From Streptomyces sp. NRRL S-244 (GTDB lineage Bacteria > Actinomycetota > Actinomycetes > Streptomycetales > Streptomycetaceae), in assembly GCF_000717915.1 (NCBI RefSeq), contig NZ_JOCX01000019.1:44739-108738 (forward strand): 64,000 nucleotides of DNA, read 5' to 3'. The translations under genes were made by a program, and so were the position numbers. The notes beneath the pieces are model-generated. The model was not told where the DNA came from. It did no database searches and saw nothing but the letters and a program-made list of their open reading frames with translations. This document shows, one piece after another, positions 24,510-32,857 of this stretch. The first letter of the stretch is position 1. Each line of letters starts with the position of its first letter.

Positions 24510-25394
24510 TCAGATGACAGGCGGTCGACCCAGCCGGGTCAGCCGCCAGACCGTACGCCACTTCATGGGGCGCCGGGGACCGCAGGGGGTGGTCCATCCC
24601 TCTTTGAACCCACCGAACCAGGCCTTGAGCGCCGGTGCCGAGGGCTTGCGCAGGAGCGTCAGCAGGAGCCAGACGCCCAGGTAGACCGGGACCAGCGGGG
24701 CGGGCAGGTTACGGCGGGCGAGCCACACCCGGTTACGGGCAACCATACGGTGGTAGACCGCGTGCCGGGAGGGGGCGGTCGTCGGATGCAGGAGCACCAT
24801 GTCCGCCCGGTAGTCGATCAGCCACCCTGCGTCGAGCGCCCGCCAGGCCAGATCGGTCTCCTCGTGCGCGTAGAAGAACTCCCCCGGCAACCCTCCGACC
24901 TGCTTGAACACCGACGTGCGGACGGCGTTGGCGCCGCCCAGGAAGGTGGTCACGCGGGAGGAGCGCATCGGGTCCGAGGCGCGCAACCGGGGCACGTGCC
25001 GGCGCTGGGTCTCGCCGGACTCCGGATCGGCGATCCGGAAGCTGACGATCCCGAGCCGGGGGTCCTCGGCGAAGGCCTGCCGGCACAGCTCGGCGGTGTC
25101 GGTGCGCTCCAGCAGCCCGTCGTCGTCGAGGAAGAGCAGGGCGTCGACCTCGCCGCCGCCGGGGCCGAAGGCCTCGATGCCGACGTTGCGGCCGCCGGGG
25201 ATGCCCAGGTTCTCGGGCAGCTCGACGGTGCGCACGCCCTCGGGGAGCCCGGTGACCCGGACTCCCTGGCCCACGACGACGACCTCGACCGGGTCGCCGT
25301 CCTGGCGGGCCACCGAGTCGAGGAGCGCCTTGAGCTCGTCGGGGCGGTTGCCCATGGTGATGATCACGGCGCCCAGCCGCATCGGCGTCGTCAC
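24510..25394 (-). CDS. Family 2 glycosyltransferase
   Basis: 294-residue GT-A fold glycosyltransferase. Visible are the N-terminal VIITMGNRPDELKALLDSV, the DXD-like LLFLDDDG and a late HEETDLAWRALDAGW that matches the ED catalytic-base region. A hydrophobic segment near residue 240 (LVPVYLGVWLLLTLL) may anchor it to the membrane. The GTG start overlaps the upstream stop (GTGA); an ATG four codons later is an alternative. It probably decorates the product of the neighbouring CDP-alcohol enzymes. Confidence 0.9.
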   Translation of the reverse strand: MTTPMRLGAVIITMGNRPDELKALLDSVARQDGDPVEVVVVGQGVRVTGLPEGVRTVELPENLGIPGGRNVGIEAFGPGGGEVDALLFLDDDGLLERTDTAELCRQAFAEDPRLGIVSFRIADPESGETQRRHVPRLRASDPMRSSRVTTFLGGANAVRTSVFKQVGGLPGEFFYAHEETDLAWRALDAGWLIDYRADMVLLHPTTAPSRHAVYHRMVARNRVWLARRNLPAPLVPVYLGVWLLLTLLRKPSAPALKAWFGGFKEGWTTPCGPRRPMKWRTVWRLTRLGRPPVI

Positions 25395-26170
25395 TTGAGC
25401 CTGCTGGAGGCCAGGATCGACACCAGGTGCAGCACCGTCTGGAGCATCGCGATGCCGGCCAGCACGGCGACGCCGAGCCGGGTGAAGAACAGGTCGCCCC
25501 GCATCTGGTCCAGGATCGCCAGCAGCAGGATGAGCAGCGAGGCCTCGATGCCGAGGACGAGCCGGTGGAACTTGAGCGCGGACGCGGCCCGGCGGGCGAG
25601 CGCCATGCCGGAGGAGCGCGGCTCGGCGGCGGCCTCGGCGACGGGCTCCTTGCCCGTCTGGTGCCGGGCGACGCCGACCAGGTCCGTCTCGGCCTTGATC
25701 AGGATGGCGCCGAGGGCGGCGAGGGTGCCCAGGAAGGCCCACAGCCAGTCGATCCGGCCGGTCCCCCACAGGTCGGAGGCGCGCAGGCCGAAGCCGACGA
25801 GGACCGCCGCGTCGCACAGGTAGGCGCCGACCCGGTCCAGGTACACCCCGGAGAGGGAGTACTGCTTCTTCCAGCGGGCGACCTCGCCGTCGACGCAGTC
25901 GAGCAGCAGGTACATCTGGACCGCGACCACGCCGAGGACGGCGCCCAGGACGCCCGGGACGAGCAGCGCCGGGGCGGCCAGGACACCGGCGAGGGTCATC
26001 ACGTAGGTCAGCTGGTTGGGCGTGACCTTGGTGCCCACCAGGACGCGGGTGATGCGCAGGGAGATTTCACGCATGTACAGGCGACCGCCCCAGTGCTCGC
26101 CACTGCGCCGGTCCTTGACGCCCGGCGGGTGAACGACGGGCCGGAGTTCAGCTACGGATGGTCTTGGCAT
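25391..26170 (-). CDS. CDP-alcohol phosphatidyltransferase family membrane enzyme with altered motif
   Basis: 259-residue integral membrane protein of the CDP-alcohol phosphotransferase family, about six membrane segments. The signature reads D-CV-DG-EV-AR, then G-VYL-D-RVG-A. The final aspartate of the consensus (GxxxDxxxD), normally the catalytic base, is replaced by alanine. The start overlaps the end of the dehydrogenase gene by 23 bases. A second family member at 27946-29727 keeps the complete motif, so this copy may have a changed reaction or work in a heteromeric complex. Confidence 0.87.
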   Translation of the reverse strand: MPRPSVAELRPVVHPPGVKDRRSGEHWGGRLYMREISLRITRVLVGTKVTPNQLTYVMTLAGVLAAPALLVPGVLGAVLGVVAVQMYLLLDCVDGEVARWKKQYSLSGVYLDRVGAYLCDAAVLVGFGLRASDLWGTGRIDWLWAFLGTLAALGAILIKAETDLVGVARHQTGKEPVAEAAAEPRSSGMALARRAASALKFHRLVLGIEASLLILLLAILDQMRGDLFFTRLGVAVLAGIAMLQTVLHLVSILASSRLK

Positions 26171-27209
26171 AGTCGGCGTAAGCGTCCCTGATCTCGGCTG
26201 CGGACAGATTGAGGTGCTCCAGGATCGTGAAGCGTCCCGGACGGGTCTGGGGGGCGTACTCGACGGCCGCGACGAACTCGTCCACGCTGAACCCGATCTC
26301 GGCGGGCAGCACGGGCAGCCCGTGGCCGCGCAGCGATTCGACGAACAGCCCGGCCTGCTCGTCGGCGCCGCGCAGGAACATCGCGAAGGCGGCGCCGAGG
26401 CCGACCTGCTCGCCGTGGAGCGCGGAGCGCCCCGGGTAGAGCAGGTCGAAGGCGTGGCTGATCTCGTGGCAGGCGCCGGACGCCGGCCGGGTGTCGCCGC
26501 TGATCGACATGGCGATGCCGGTGAGCACCAGGGCCTCGGCGAGCACGGTGAGGAACGTGTCGTCGCCGCAGCCGCCGGGGTGGCGCAGGACGGCCTCGCC
26601 GGCCGTACGGGCCATGGCGGCGGCCAGGCCGTCCACGGGCTCTCCGGTGATCTTGTGCGAGAGCTCCCAGTCGGCGATGGCCGAGATGTTGGAGAGCGCG
26701 TCGCCGATGCCGGAGCGGACGAACCGCACCGGGGCCTCGCGGATCACGTCGAGGTCGATGACCATCGCGATCGGCGTGGGCACGCCGTAGGACCCGCGGC
26801 CGTTGTCGTTGTCCAGCGTGGCCACGGGCGAGCAGATGCCGTCGTGCGCCAGGTTGGTGGCGACGGCCACCATGGGCAGCCCGACCCGCGCCGCGGCGTA
26901 CTTCGCCACGTCGATGATCTTGCCGCCGCCCAGGCCGACGACGGCGTCGTAGCGGCGGCCCTTTATGTCGTCGGCCAGCTTGACGGCGGAGTCGATGGTG
27001 CCGTCGGCGACCGGGTACCAGTCGGCGTGCGGCAGTACGGGCTCCAGCTTGGAGCGCAGCAGCTGGCCGGAGCCGCCGCTGATCGCGATCGCCAGCTTGC
27101 CGGACGCCGAGATCCGCTGGTCGGCCAGGAGGCCGGCCAGGTCGTCCATGGCGCCGCGGGTGATGTCGACGACGACCGGGGAGGGGATGAGCCTCGTCAG
27201 TACTGGCAT
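26148..27209 (-). CDS. sn-Glycerol-1-phosphate dehydrogenase-like enzyme (EgsA/AraM family)
   Basis: 353-residue iron-containing-alcohol-dehydrogenase-fold protein closest in pattern to glycerol-1-phosphate dehydrogenases. Evidence is the nucleotide loop GLGGGKIIDVAKYAA, the hallmark ATNLAHDGICSP, GSYGVPTPIAMVIDLDVI, SGIGDALSNISAIADW and the metal histidines in CHEISHAFD and ALHGEQVGLG. The archaeal and AraM enzymes reduce DHAP to G1P. The ATG chosen overlaps the end of the nucleotidyltransferase gene by 13 bases. Neighbouring CDP-alcohol enzymes support a polyol-phosphate substrate; G1P itself is inferred. Confidence 0.85.
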   Translation of the reverse strand: MPVLTRLIPSPVVVDITRGAMDDLAGLLADQRISASGKLAIAISGGSGQLLRSKLEPVLPHADWYPVADGTIDSAVKLADDIKGRRYDAVVGLGGGKIIDVAKYAAARVGLPMVAVATNLAHDGICSPVATLDNDNGRGSYGVPTPIAMVIDLDVIREAPVRFVRSGIGDALSNISAIADWELSHKITGEPVDGLAAAMARTAGEAVLRHPGGCGDDTFLTVLAEALVLTGIAMSISGDTRPASGACHEISHAFDLLYPGRSALHGEQVGLGAAFAMFLRGADEQAGLFVESLRGHGLPVLPAEIGFSVDEFVAAVEYAPQTRPGRFTILEHLNLSAAEIRDAYADYAKTIRS

Positions 27210-27949
27210 GCGATCGTCCGGCCCTTGGCGAGGTCGTCGTGGTTGTCGATCTCGACCCACTTGACGTCGCCGATGGGGGCCACGTCGATGACGAAGCCGT
27301 CGTTGACGAGCTGCTGGTAGCCGTCCTCGTAGTACAGGTCGGGGTCGCGCTCGAAGGTGGTCTTCAGCGCCTCGGCGAGGGCCTCGGCGGCCTCCGGCTC
27401 GATGAGGGTGACGCCGATGTACTCGCCGGTGGCGTCGGACGGCTCCATCAGCTTCGTGATCTTCTGCACGCCCTCGGCGCCGTCGACGACGACCTTCATC
27501 TCCTCGTCGGCCAGGCTCTTGACCGTGTCGAGGGCGAGGATGATCTTCTGGCCGTTGCCGCGGGCGTCGAGCAGGGTCCGCTCGACGGAGACCGGGTGGA
27601 CGGTGTCGCCGTTGGCGAGGATCACACCCTGCTTCAGGACGTCACGGGCGCACCACAGGGAGTAGGCGTTGTTCCACTCCTCGGCCTTGTCGTTGTCGAT
27701 CAGCGTGATCTTGACCCCGTACTTGGCCTCCAGGGCCTCGCGGCGCTCGTACACGGCCTCCTTGCGGTAGCCGACGACGATCGCGACCTCGGTGAGGCCG
27801 ACCTCGGCGAAGTTGCCGAGGGTGAGGTCCAGCACGGTCAGGCTGTCCTCGGCGCCTTCGGGGCCGACGGGCACGAGGGCCTTGGGCAGGGTGTCGGTGT
27901 AGGGACGCAGGCGGCGTCCGGCACCGGCAGCGAGTACAAGGCCGATCAT
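27197..27949 (-). CDS. Sugar/polyol-phosphate nucleotidyltransferase (LicC/IPCT-like)
   Basis: 250-residue NTP transferase of the RmlA/LicC fold. The pyrophosphorylase signature GAGRRLRP with PKALVPVG is at the N-terminus, NNAYSLWCAR and ILANGDTVHP follow (metal-binding Asp), and WVEIDNHDDL closes the domain. NNAYSL plus WxEID resembles the phosphocholine and inositol-phosphate cytidylyltransferases that supply CDP-alcohol enzymes. It overlaps the upstream gene by four bases (ATGA) and the dehydrogenase downstream. CTP specificity is inferred from context. Confidence 0.88.
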   Translation of the reverse strand: MIGLVLAAGAGRRLRPYTDTLPKALVPVGPEGAEDSLTVLDLTLGNFAEVGLTEVAIVVGYRKEAVYERREALEAKYGVKITLIDNDKAEEWNNAYSLWCARDVLKQGVILANGDTVHPVSVERTLLDARGNGQKIILALDTVKSLADEEMKVVVDGAEGVQKITKLMEPSDATGEYIGVTLIEPEAAEALAEALKTTFERDPDLYYEDGYQQLVNDGFVIDVAPIGDVKWVEIDNHDDLAKGRTIACQY

Positions 27950-29727
27950 GCTGGTTCTCCTTCGTCATGTACGGCGGGTGCCCCGGAGGAGACCCAGAAG
28001 CGGATGCTCTCCACGAGCACCACCAGTGCCACGAACACGGCCAGGGCCGTGAGCGCGACGGGGAAGTCCGTGGCGCGCGTCGCCAGGGCGGCGGCCAGGG
28101 CCGCGGTCAGCAGGACCCGGCCGTCGTGACCGCCGATCGTCCACACCAGCCACCGCGGGGGCGCGCCCGATCCACCGCGGATGCGGTAGACCGTGTCGTA
28201 GTGATGGTAGGCGACCGCCGCGACCAGTCCGAATGCCGCGGGAAGGGCCCCGGGCACGTCCGCCTTGACGGCGAGCGCGAGGACGGTCACGTACTCGGCG
28301 GCCCGGAAGAGCGGCGGGAGCAGCCAGTCCAGCGGGCCCTTGAGGGGCCGGGCGACGGCCGCTCCGGCCAGCACGGCGTACAGCGCGGCGGCGCCCACGA
28401 CCGTCACGGAGCCGAAGGGCTCGTACCAGGCGGCGCCCAGCAGGGCCGCCGAGCCGAGCACGGCGAACGGCAGGTGCAGGGAGCGCGCCGGCACGGCCGC
28501 GGCCCGGGCGACCAGGGCGGCGACGGGGCCGGAGTCGGCGAGGTCGGCCAGCGCCTGGGCGGCCCGGTCGGTACGGACGGCCTTGCGGGTCAGCGAGCGC
28601 AGCACCCGGCCGGCGGTGGTGTAGAGGGCGCCGAAGGAGCAGCCGATGAGCAGGGCGTAGAAGACGGTCCGGGGGGTGGTGGCCGCGGTGAGCACCGCGA
28701 TCATGGCCCAGCGCTCGCCGATCGGCAGGATGATCATCCGCCGGACCCAGACCGTCCAGCCGACGCTGTCGAGCTTGTCGGACAGGGCGGCCGTGGGGCT
28801 GGTGTTCGCGGTGGCGTCGTGGTTGGCCTCGTTGAAGGCGAAGTCCACGACGTGGCGGCAGGTCATGAGGATCATCGCGCCGAGGGCGAGGGCCCATACG
28901 TCGTCGCCGTTCCTGGCCGCGCCGAGCGCGAGGCCCGCGTAGAAGGAGTACTCCTTCGCGCGGTCGAAGGTGGCGTCGAGCCAGGCGCCCATCGTCGAGT
29001 ACTGGAGCGAGTAGCGGGCGAGCTGCCCGTCCGTGCAGTCCAGGACGAAGGAGACGAGGAGCAGCACACCGGCCGCGATGTAGCCGCCGCGCTCGCCGGT
29101 GGCGGCGCAGGCGGCCGCTATCAGCGCGGTGATCAGCGAGGCGGTGGTGACCTGGTTCGGGGTCAGGCCGCGGCGCGCGCACCAGCGGGCGATGTAGCGC
29201 GAGTACGGGCTGATGAAGAAGGTGGTGAAGAACCCGTCGCGGGACTTCACGGCGGTGCGCAGCCGTACGGCCTCGTCGTCCACGGCGGCCACGGCGGCGT
29301 CCGCCGCGGCGCGCTCGGCGTCGGTGGCGGGGACGGCGGCGACGAGGGTGCCGAGCTCGGGGCGCTGGACGGGGGTCCCGGCGGCCTCGACGGCGGCGGC
29401 GAGCCGGTCCGCGTACGGGGCGTCGCCCTCCGCCGGGAGGGCCGCGGCCTTGTCCAGGGCCGCGCGGGCGCCCGGCTGGACGGCGAAGGCGCCGGTCACG
29501 GCGCAGGCGTCGAAGCGCGGGTCGGTCAGCGCGAGCCGCAGGGCGTGGACGTGTCCGACGAAGGCGCTGTCGACGACGGCGACGCGCTGGTCGGCGGGTA
29601 CGCCGGCCAGCACCGACGCGGTCGCTTCAGGACCGGCGGCCGGGCGGACGTCGAAGCCGAGGGAGCGCAGCTCGTCGGTGAGCGGTGATCCGGGGACCGG
29701 CAGGCCGGTGAGGATGACGGTCGACAG
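27946..29727 (-). CDS. DUF5941-type protein with CDP-alcohol phosphotransferase domain, CTG start
   Basis: 593-residue membrane protein. An N-terminal soluble domain (1-170) resembles a degenerate nucleotidyltransferase, and a CDP-alcohol phosphotransferase domain follows with the complete signature D-CT-DG-QL-AR...G-AWL-D-ATF-D (about residues 230-255). Ten or more membrane segments run to the C-terminus. No ATG, GTG or TTG is available near the expected N-terminus: a CTG lies nine bases after AAGGAG and opens with LSTVILTGLPVPGS, whereas the first GTG comes 38 codons later without a ribosome site. First gene of the envelope locus. Confidence 0.82.
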   Translation of the reverse strand: MSTVILTGLPVPGSPLTDELRSLGFDVRPAAGPEATASVLAGVPADQRVAVVDSAFVGHVHALRLALTDPRFDACAVTGAFAVQPGARAALDKAAALPAEGDAPYADRLAAAVEAAGTPVQRPELGTLVAAVPATDAERAAADAAVAAVDDEAVRLRTAVKSRDGFFTTFFISPYSRYIARWCARRGLTPNQVTTASLITALIAAACAATGERGGYIAAGVLLLVSFVLDCTDGQLARYSLQYSTMGAWLDATFDRAKEYSFYAGLALGAARNGDDVWALALGAMILMTCRHVVDFAFNEANHDATANTSPTAALSDKLDSVGWTVWVRRMIILPIGERWAMIAVLTAATTPRTVFYALLIGCSFGALYTTAGRVLRSLTRKAVRTDRAAQALADLADSGPVAALVARAAAVPARSLHLPFAVLGSAALLGAAWYEPFGSVTVVGAAALYAVLAGAAVARPLKGPLDWLLPPLFRAAEYVTVLALAVKADVPGALPAAFGLVAAVAYHHYDTVYRIRGGSGAPPRWLVWTIGGHDGRVLLTAALAAALATRATDFPVALTALAVFVALVVLVESIRFWVSSGAPAVHDEGEPA

Positions 29728-30044
29728 ACGGACTCACTCCTTGCAGCGAACACTGGACGGGCGCCCTGGTGGGGGCGGCGGCACGTCGGCAGAGGCTATC
29801 GGATGAATGGAAGCGGGGGTTCACCACCCGTTTACTCCCCGATAAGCCGAACATTCCGGGGCTTGGGGCCCCGGCGCGATCATCATTGACGATCGCGGTG
29901 AGATACCACAAACCCGGGGAGCGTGTGTGATCCGCCACCGCCGCTTACCACGCTGCGCGGGCGGACATGCGCGGATGGCCGAAGTGGGGACAAGCCTCTT
30001 TTGTACGGCAGACTGAAGGTCGAAGTCCGAAGCGAAGGATGGGT
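29728..30044. other. Divergent intergenic region between envelope locus and idi
   Basis: 317 bases without a gene; promoters for both directions should be here. A hairpin CCGGGGC-N5-GCCCCGG lies at 29857-29875. TTGACG occurs at 29886 but without a well-spaced -10. Ribosome sites are clear at both edges: AAGGAG at 29737-29742 on the minus strand and GAAGGA at 30034-30039 on the plus strand. The middle is A/T-richer than the flanking genes. Confidence 0.5.
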
Positions 30045-30644
30045 ATGCCGACCACACCAGCCACCGCCGCGAACACCGCGTCCCCCGGCACCGGCACTCA
30101 GGAACCGATCATGCTCGAACTGGTCGATGAGTCCGGCAACACCATCGGCACGGCGGAGAAGCTCTCCGCCCATCAGGCGCCCGGTCTGCTGCACCGGGCC
30201 TTCTCCGTGTTCCTCTTCGACGAGCAGGGCCGCCTGCTGCTCCAGCAGCGGGCCCTCGGGAAGTACCACTCCCCCGGCGTCTGGTCGAACACCTGCTGCG
30301 GTCACCCCTACCCCGGGGAGTCGCCGTTCGCGGCGGCGGCCCGGCGGACCCACGAGGAGCTGGGCCTGTCGCCCTCGCTGCTCGCGGAGGCGGGAACCGT
30401 GCGCTACAACCACCCGGACCCCGCGTCGGGCCTGGTGGAGCAGGAGTACAACCACCTTTTCGTGGGACTCGCCCAGTCGCGGCTGCGGCCGGATCCGGAG
30501 GAGGTCGGGGACACCGCGTTCGTGACCGCCGAGGAGCTGGCCAAGCGGCACGCCGAGGTGCCGTTCTCCGCCTGGTTCATGACCGTGCTGGACGCGGCCC
30601 GGCCCGCGATCCGCGAACTGACCGGGGACGCCGCGGGCTGGTAG
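30045..30644 (+). CDS. idi: Isopentenyl-diphosphate delta-isomerase, type I
   Basis: 199-residue Nudix-fold enzyme that interconverts IPP and DMAPP, supplying isoprenoid precursors. Seen are HRAFSVFLFD, QQRALGKYHSPGVWSNTCCGHP with the active-site cysteine, the Nudix-like AAARRTHEELG and EYNHLF with the catalytic glutamate. The second ATG is chosen as it follows GAAGGA by five bases; the first overlaps the ribosome site. Its position beside the hopanoid and envelope loci matches the arrangement recalled for S. coelicolor. Confidence 0.96.
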   Translation: MPTTPATAANTASPGTGTQEPIMLELVDESGNTIGTAEKLSAHQAPGLLHRAFSVFLFDEQGRLLLQQRALGKYHSPGVWSNTCCGHPYPGESPFAAAARRTHEELGLSPSLLAEAGTVRYNHPDPASGLVEQEYNHLFVGLAQSRLRPDPEEVGDTAFVTAEELAKRHAEVPFSAWFMTVLDAARPAIRELTGDAAGW

Positions 30645-30657
30645 CCGGTACGCCGTC

Positions 30658-31146
30658 TCAGACCGCGGGTGCGGCGAGCGGCAGGGCCGCCCAGATGACC
30701 TTGCCGCCCGTCGAGGTGTGCTCGACGTCGCAGACCCCGCCGGACTCGCGCGTGACCTCGCGCACCAGGAGCAGGCCCCGGCCGCCGGTCTGGCCGAAAT
30801 CCGCCTCCAGCGCCTTGGGGCGGTACGGGTGGTTGTCCTCGACCGCCACCCGTACCCAGTCCCGGCCGATGGCGACCTCGACCGCGACCTCCGGCGAGAG
30901 CAGGGCCGCGTGCCGGACCGAGTTCGTCACCAGCTCGGAGACGATCAGCAGCAGCGAGTACACGAGGTCCCGGTCGGCGGGCACGCCCTGGCGGCCCAGC
31001 AGGTCGCGGACGGCCCGGCGGGCCTGCGGAACGGATTCTTCTACAGCGGGCACGGTGAACCGCCACACGCCTTCGTAGGCGAGGGGGTCGGCCGGCGCGG
31101 CCGGCTCCCCCTCCTTGGCTGGCGGGACGCTCCCGCTGACATCCAT
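30658..31146 (-). CDS. Anti-sigma-factor-type ATP-binding protein (HATPase_c)
   Basis: 162-residue single-domain GHKL ATPase of the RsbW/SpoIIAB-like group common in Streptomyces. The N box LLIVSELVTNSVRHA and G boxes VEDNHPYRP and GGRGLLLVREVT are clear. Such proteins bind or phosphorylate anti-sigma antagonists; partners are not encoded next to it. The ATG start is chosen; a GTG 12 codons upstream (reading METIERED) is possible. It converges with idi, the stops only 16 bases apart. Confidence 0.88.
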   Translation of the reverse strand: MDVSGSVPPAKEGEPAAPADPLAYEGVWRFTVPAVEESVPQARRAVRDLLGRQGVPADRDLVYSLLLIVSELVTNSVRHAALLSPEVAVEVAIGRDWVRVAVEDNHPYRPKALEADFGQTGGRGLLLVREVTRESGGVCDVEHTSTGGKVIWAALPLAAPAV

Positions 31147-31276
31147 CTTCCGGCCCCCGTCTTCACGCTCGATCGTCTCCACGCGTCAAGAGTGGGGAGC
31201 GGACTGGTCCGGACCGGACCCCTGACCAGAACTCAGCGTCAATCGGACGCTTTCTGACCGTTGGGGTATGACAGCG

Positions 31277-31984
31277 TCAGTTGTGCGACCGTTCCTGGCC
31301 TTCTGTGGGACCTTTCCCGGCCGCGCTCCCCGGTCCGGCCGCGGCGGCCCCGCCCGCCGGAACCTCGTCTTCGCTGACCAAGCCCAGAATGCGCCGGGCA
31401 CTCATGCCCAGGAGGACCAGGCTCAGCCCGTCGAACAGCAGGGCGAGCGAGAAGAAGGTTCCGATCACGTAGAGACTGCTGCTCGGCCAGTTGGCGAGGA
31501 TCAGGAAGCCCAGCAGGATCCCGAAGGCGCCCTGGACCAGGTTGACCCAGAGGTTCGTCCCGCGCACCACCAGGCCGCCGACCAGCCGGAACAGCCCGCC
31601 AATGAGGAAGAACAGCGCGGCGAACATGGTCAGCGCCTCGGCGCTCGCCTCGGGCCGGCGCAGGATCACGAAGCCGGCGGCGATGTTGATCGCGGCGACG
31701 ACGACGGCGAGCCAGAAGTGGTTGCTCTTGCGGGACTGGAGCGCCTGGACCAGGCCCACCAGGCCGCCGGCCAGCAGCAGCCAGCCGAAGAGGAACATCG
31801 TGGTCAGCGTGGCGAAGGCGGCGTAGAACAGACCGACCAGCCCGGCCGCCACCAGGAGCACCCCGAGCACGGCCAGCAGCCCGAAGCTGCGCTTGAGCTG
31901 CTTCTTGCCCGTGCCCGTGCCCTTGCCCGTTCCTTCGGCATCGGCCGAGGCCGCGGCCCCGGCGCCCGAACGGTCTGCGCCCAC
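31277..31984 (-). CDS. DUF308/HdeD family membrane protein
   Basis: 235-residue protein with six membrane segments in three similar hairpins (for example LLAVLGVLLVAAGLVGLFY, MFLFGWLLLAGGLVGLV and ALFFLIGGLFRLVGGLVV), the HdeD/DUF308 repeat pattern. N- and C-terminal tails are Gly/Ala-rich and probably disordered. The GTG start sits ten bases after AAAGG. Function is unknown; in enterobacteria HdeD is linked to acid resistance, which need not apply here. Confidence 0.85.
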   Translation of the reverse strand: MGADRSGAGAAASADAEGTGKGTGTGKKQLKRSFGLLAVLGVLLVAAGLVGLFYAAFATLTTMFLFGWLLLAGGLVGLVQALQSRKSNHFWLAVVVAAINIAAGFVILRRPEASAEALTMFAALFFLIGGLFRLVGGLVVRGTNLWVNLVQGAFGILLGFLILANWPSSSLYVIGTFFSLALLFDGLSLVLLGMSARRILGLVSEDEVPAGGAAAAGPGSAAGKGPTEGQERSHN

Positions 31985-32062
31985 GGTCGTGCCACCTTTC
32001 AGCACCCCCCGGACGGACTCCCCTTGATCATAGGATCGACCGACCGGGATAGCATCCGGCGC

Positions 32063-32857
32063 ATGGACGCAGCCCAGGAAGCAGCCCTCCTGCACACCGT
32101 CGCCGACGGGGTCGCCACGGTCGTCATCTCGCACCCCGCCAAGCGCAACGCCATGACCGCGGCGATGTGGCGGGCGCTCCCCGAGGTACTGGACGGGCTC
32201 GCGGCCGATCCGGCCGTACGCGTGCTCGTCCTGACCGGGGCCGGACCGACCTTCTGCGCGGGGGCCGACATCTCCTCGCTGACCGGGGACGAGGACCCGC
32301 AGGCGCTGGCCGTGGCGGCGGAGGAGGCCCTGGCCGCCTTCCCGAAGCCGACGCTCGCGGCGATCCGCGGATTCTGCGTGGGCGGCGGCAGCCAGCTGGC
32401 GGCCGCCTGCGACCTGCGCTTCGCGGAGGAAGGGGCGTCGTTCGGGGTGACCCCGGCGAAGCTGGGCATCGTCTACCCCGCGTCCTCGACCCGCCGGCTG
32501 GCCTCGCTGGTCGGCCCGGCGACGGCCAAGTACCTGCTCTTCTCGGCCGAGTTGATCGACGCGGAGCACGCGCTGCGGGCCGGCTTCCTGAACGAGCTGC
32601 TGCCGGCCGGGCAGCTGGACAAGCGCGTGGCGGACTTCGCCCGCGTCCTGACCACCCGCTCGCAGCTGACGCAGGCGTCGGCCAAGGAGTTCGCGAACGG
32701 GCGGACGGACCGGGACGCCCACTGGGCGCAGCAGGCGGCCGGAAGCGGCGACACCGCCGAGGGCGTCGCCGCGTTCCTGGAACGCCGTACCCCGTCGTTC
32801 GGCTGGACCGCGGGGCGGCCCGCCGGGCCGGCTGCCGGGTCCGCTAGCGGGCGTTGA
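32063..32857 (+). CDS. Enoyl-CoA hydratase/isomerase family protein lacking both catalytic glutamates
   Basis: 264-residue crotonase-fold protein. Oxyanion-hole segments FCAGADISSL and IRGFCVGGGSQLAAACDLRFA are intact. The residues equivalent to the two catalytic glutamates of crotonase appear changed: CEL becomes SQL and the PE of the second motif becomes PA (GVTPAKLG). Hydration chemistry is therefore doubtful; another crotonase-family reaction is likelier. No clear ribosome site precedes the ATG and a TAGCAT box ends seven bases before it, so it may be leaderless. Its 3' end overlaps the convergent DJ-1 gene by 14 bases. Confidence 0.85.
   Translation: MDAAQEAALLHTVADGVATVVISHPAKRNAMTAAMWRALPEVLDGLAADPAVRVLVLTGAGPTFCAGADISSLTGDEDPQALAVAAEEALAAFPKPTLAAIRGFCVGGGSQLAAACDLRFAEEGASFGVTPAKLGIVYPASSTRRLASLVGPATAKYLLFSAELIDAEHALRAGFLNELLPAGQLDKRVADFARVLTTRSQLTQASAKEFANGRTDRDAHWAQQAAGSGDTAEGVAAFLERRTPSFGWTAGRPAGPAAGSASGR

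Noticed and set aside
27967..29688. 573-codon plus-strand frame opposite the DUF5941 gene
   Set aside because: Composition is a Gly/Val/Arg/Glu shadow of the membrane protein; no start context.
32020..32062. Promoter TTGATC/TAGCAT before the crotonase-like gene
   Set aside because: Spacing of 20 bp and weak boxes; recorded only as a possible leaderless start.
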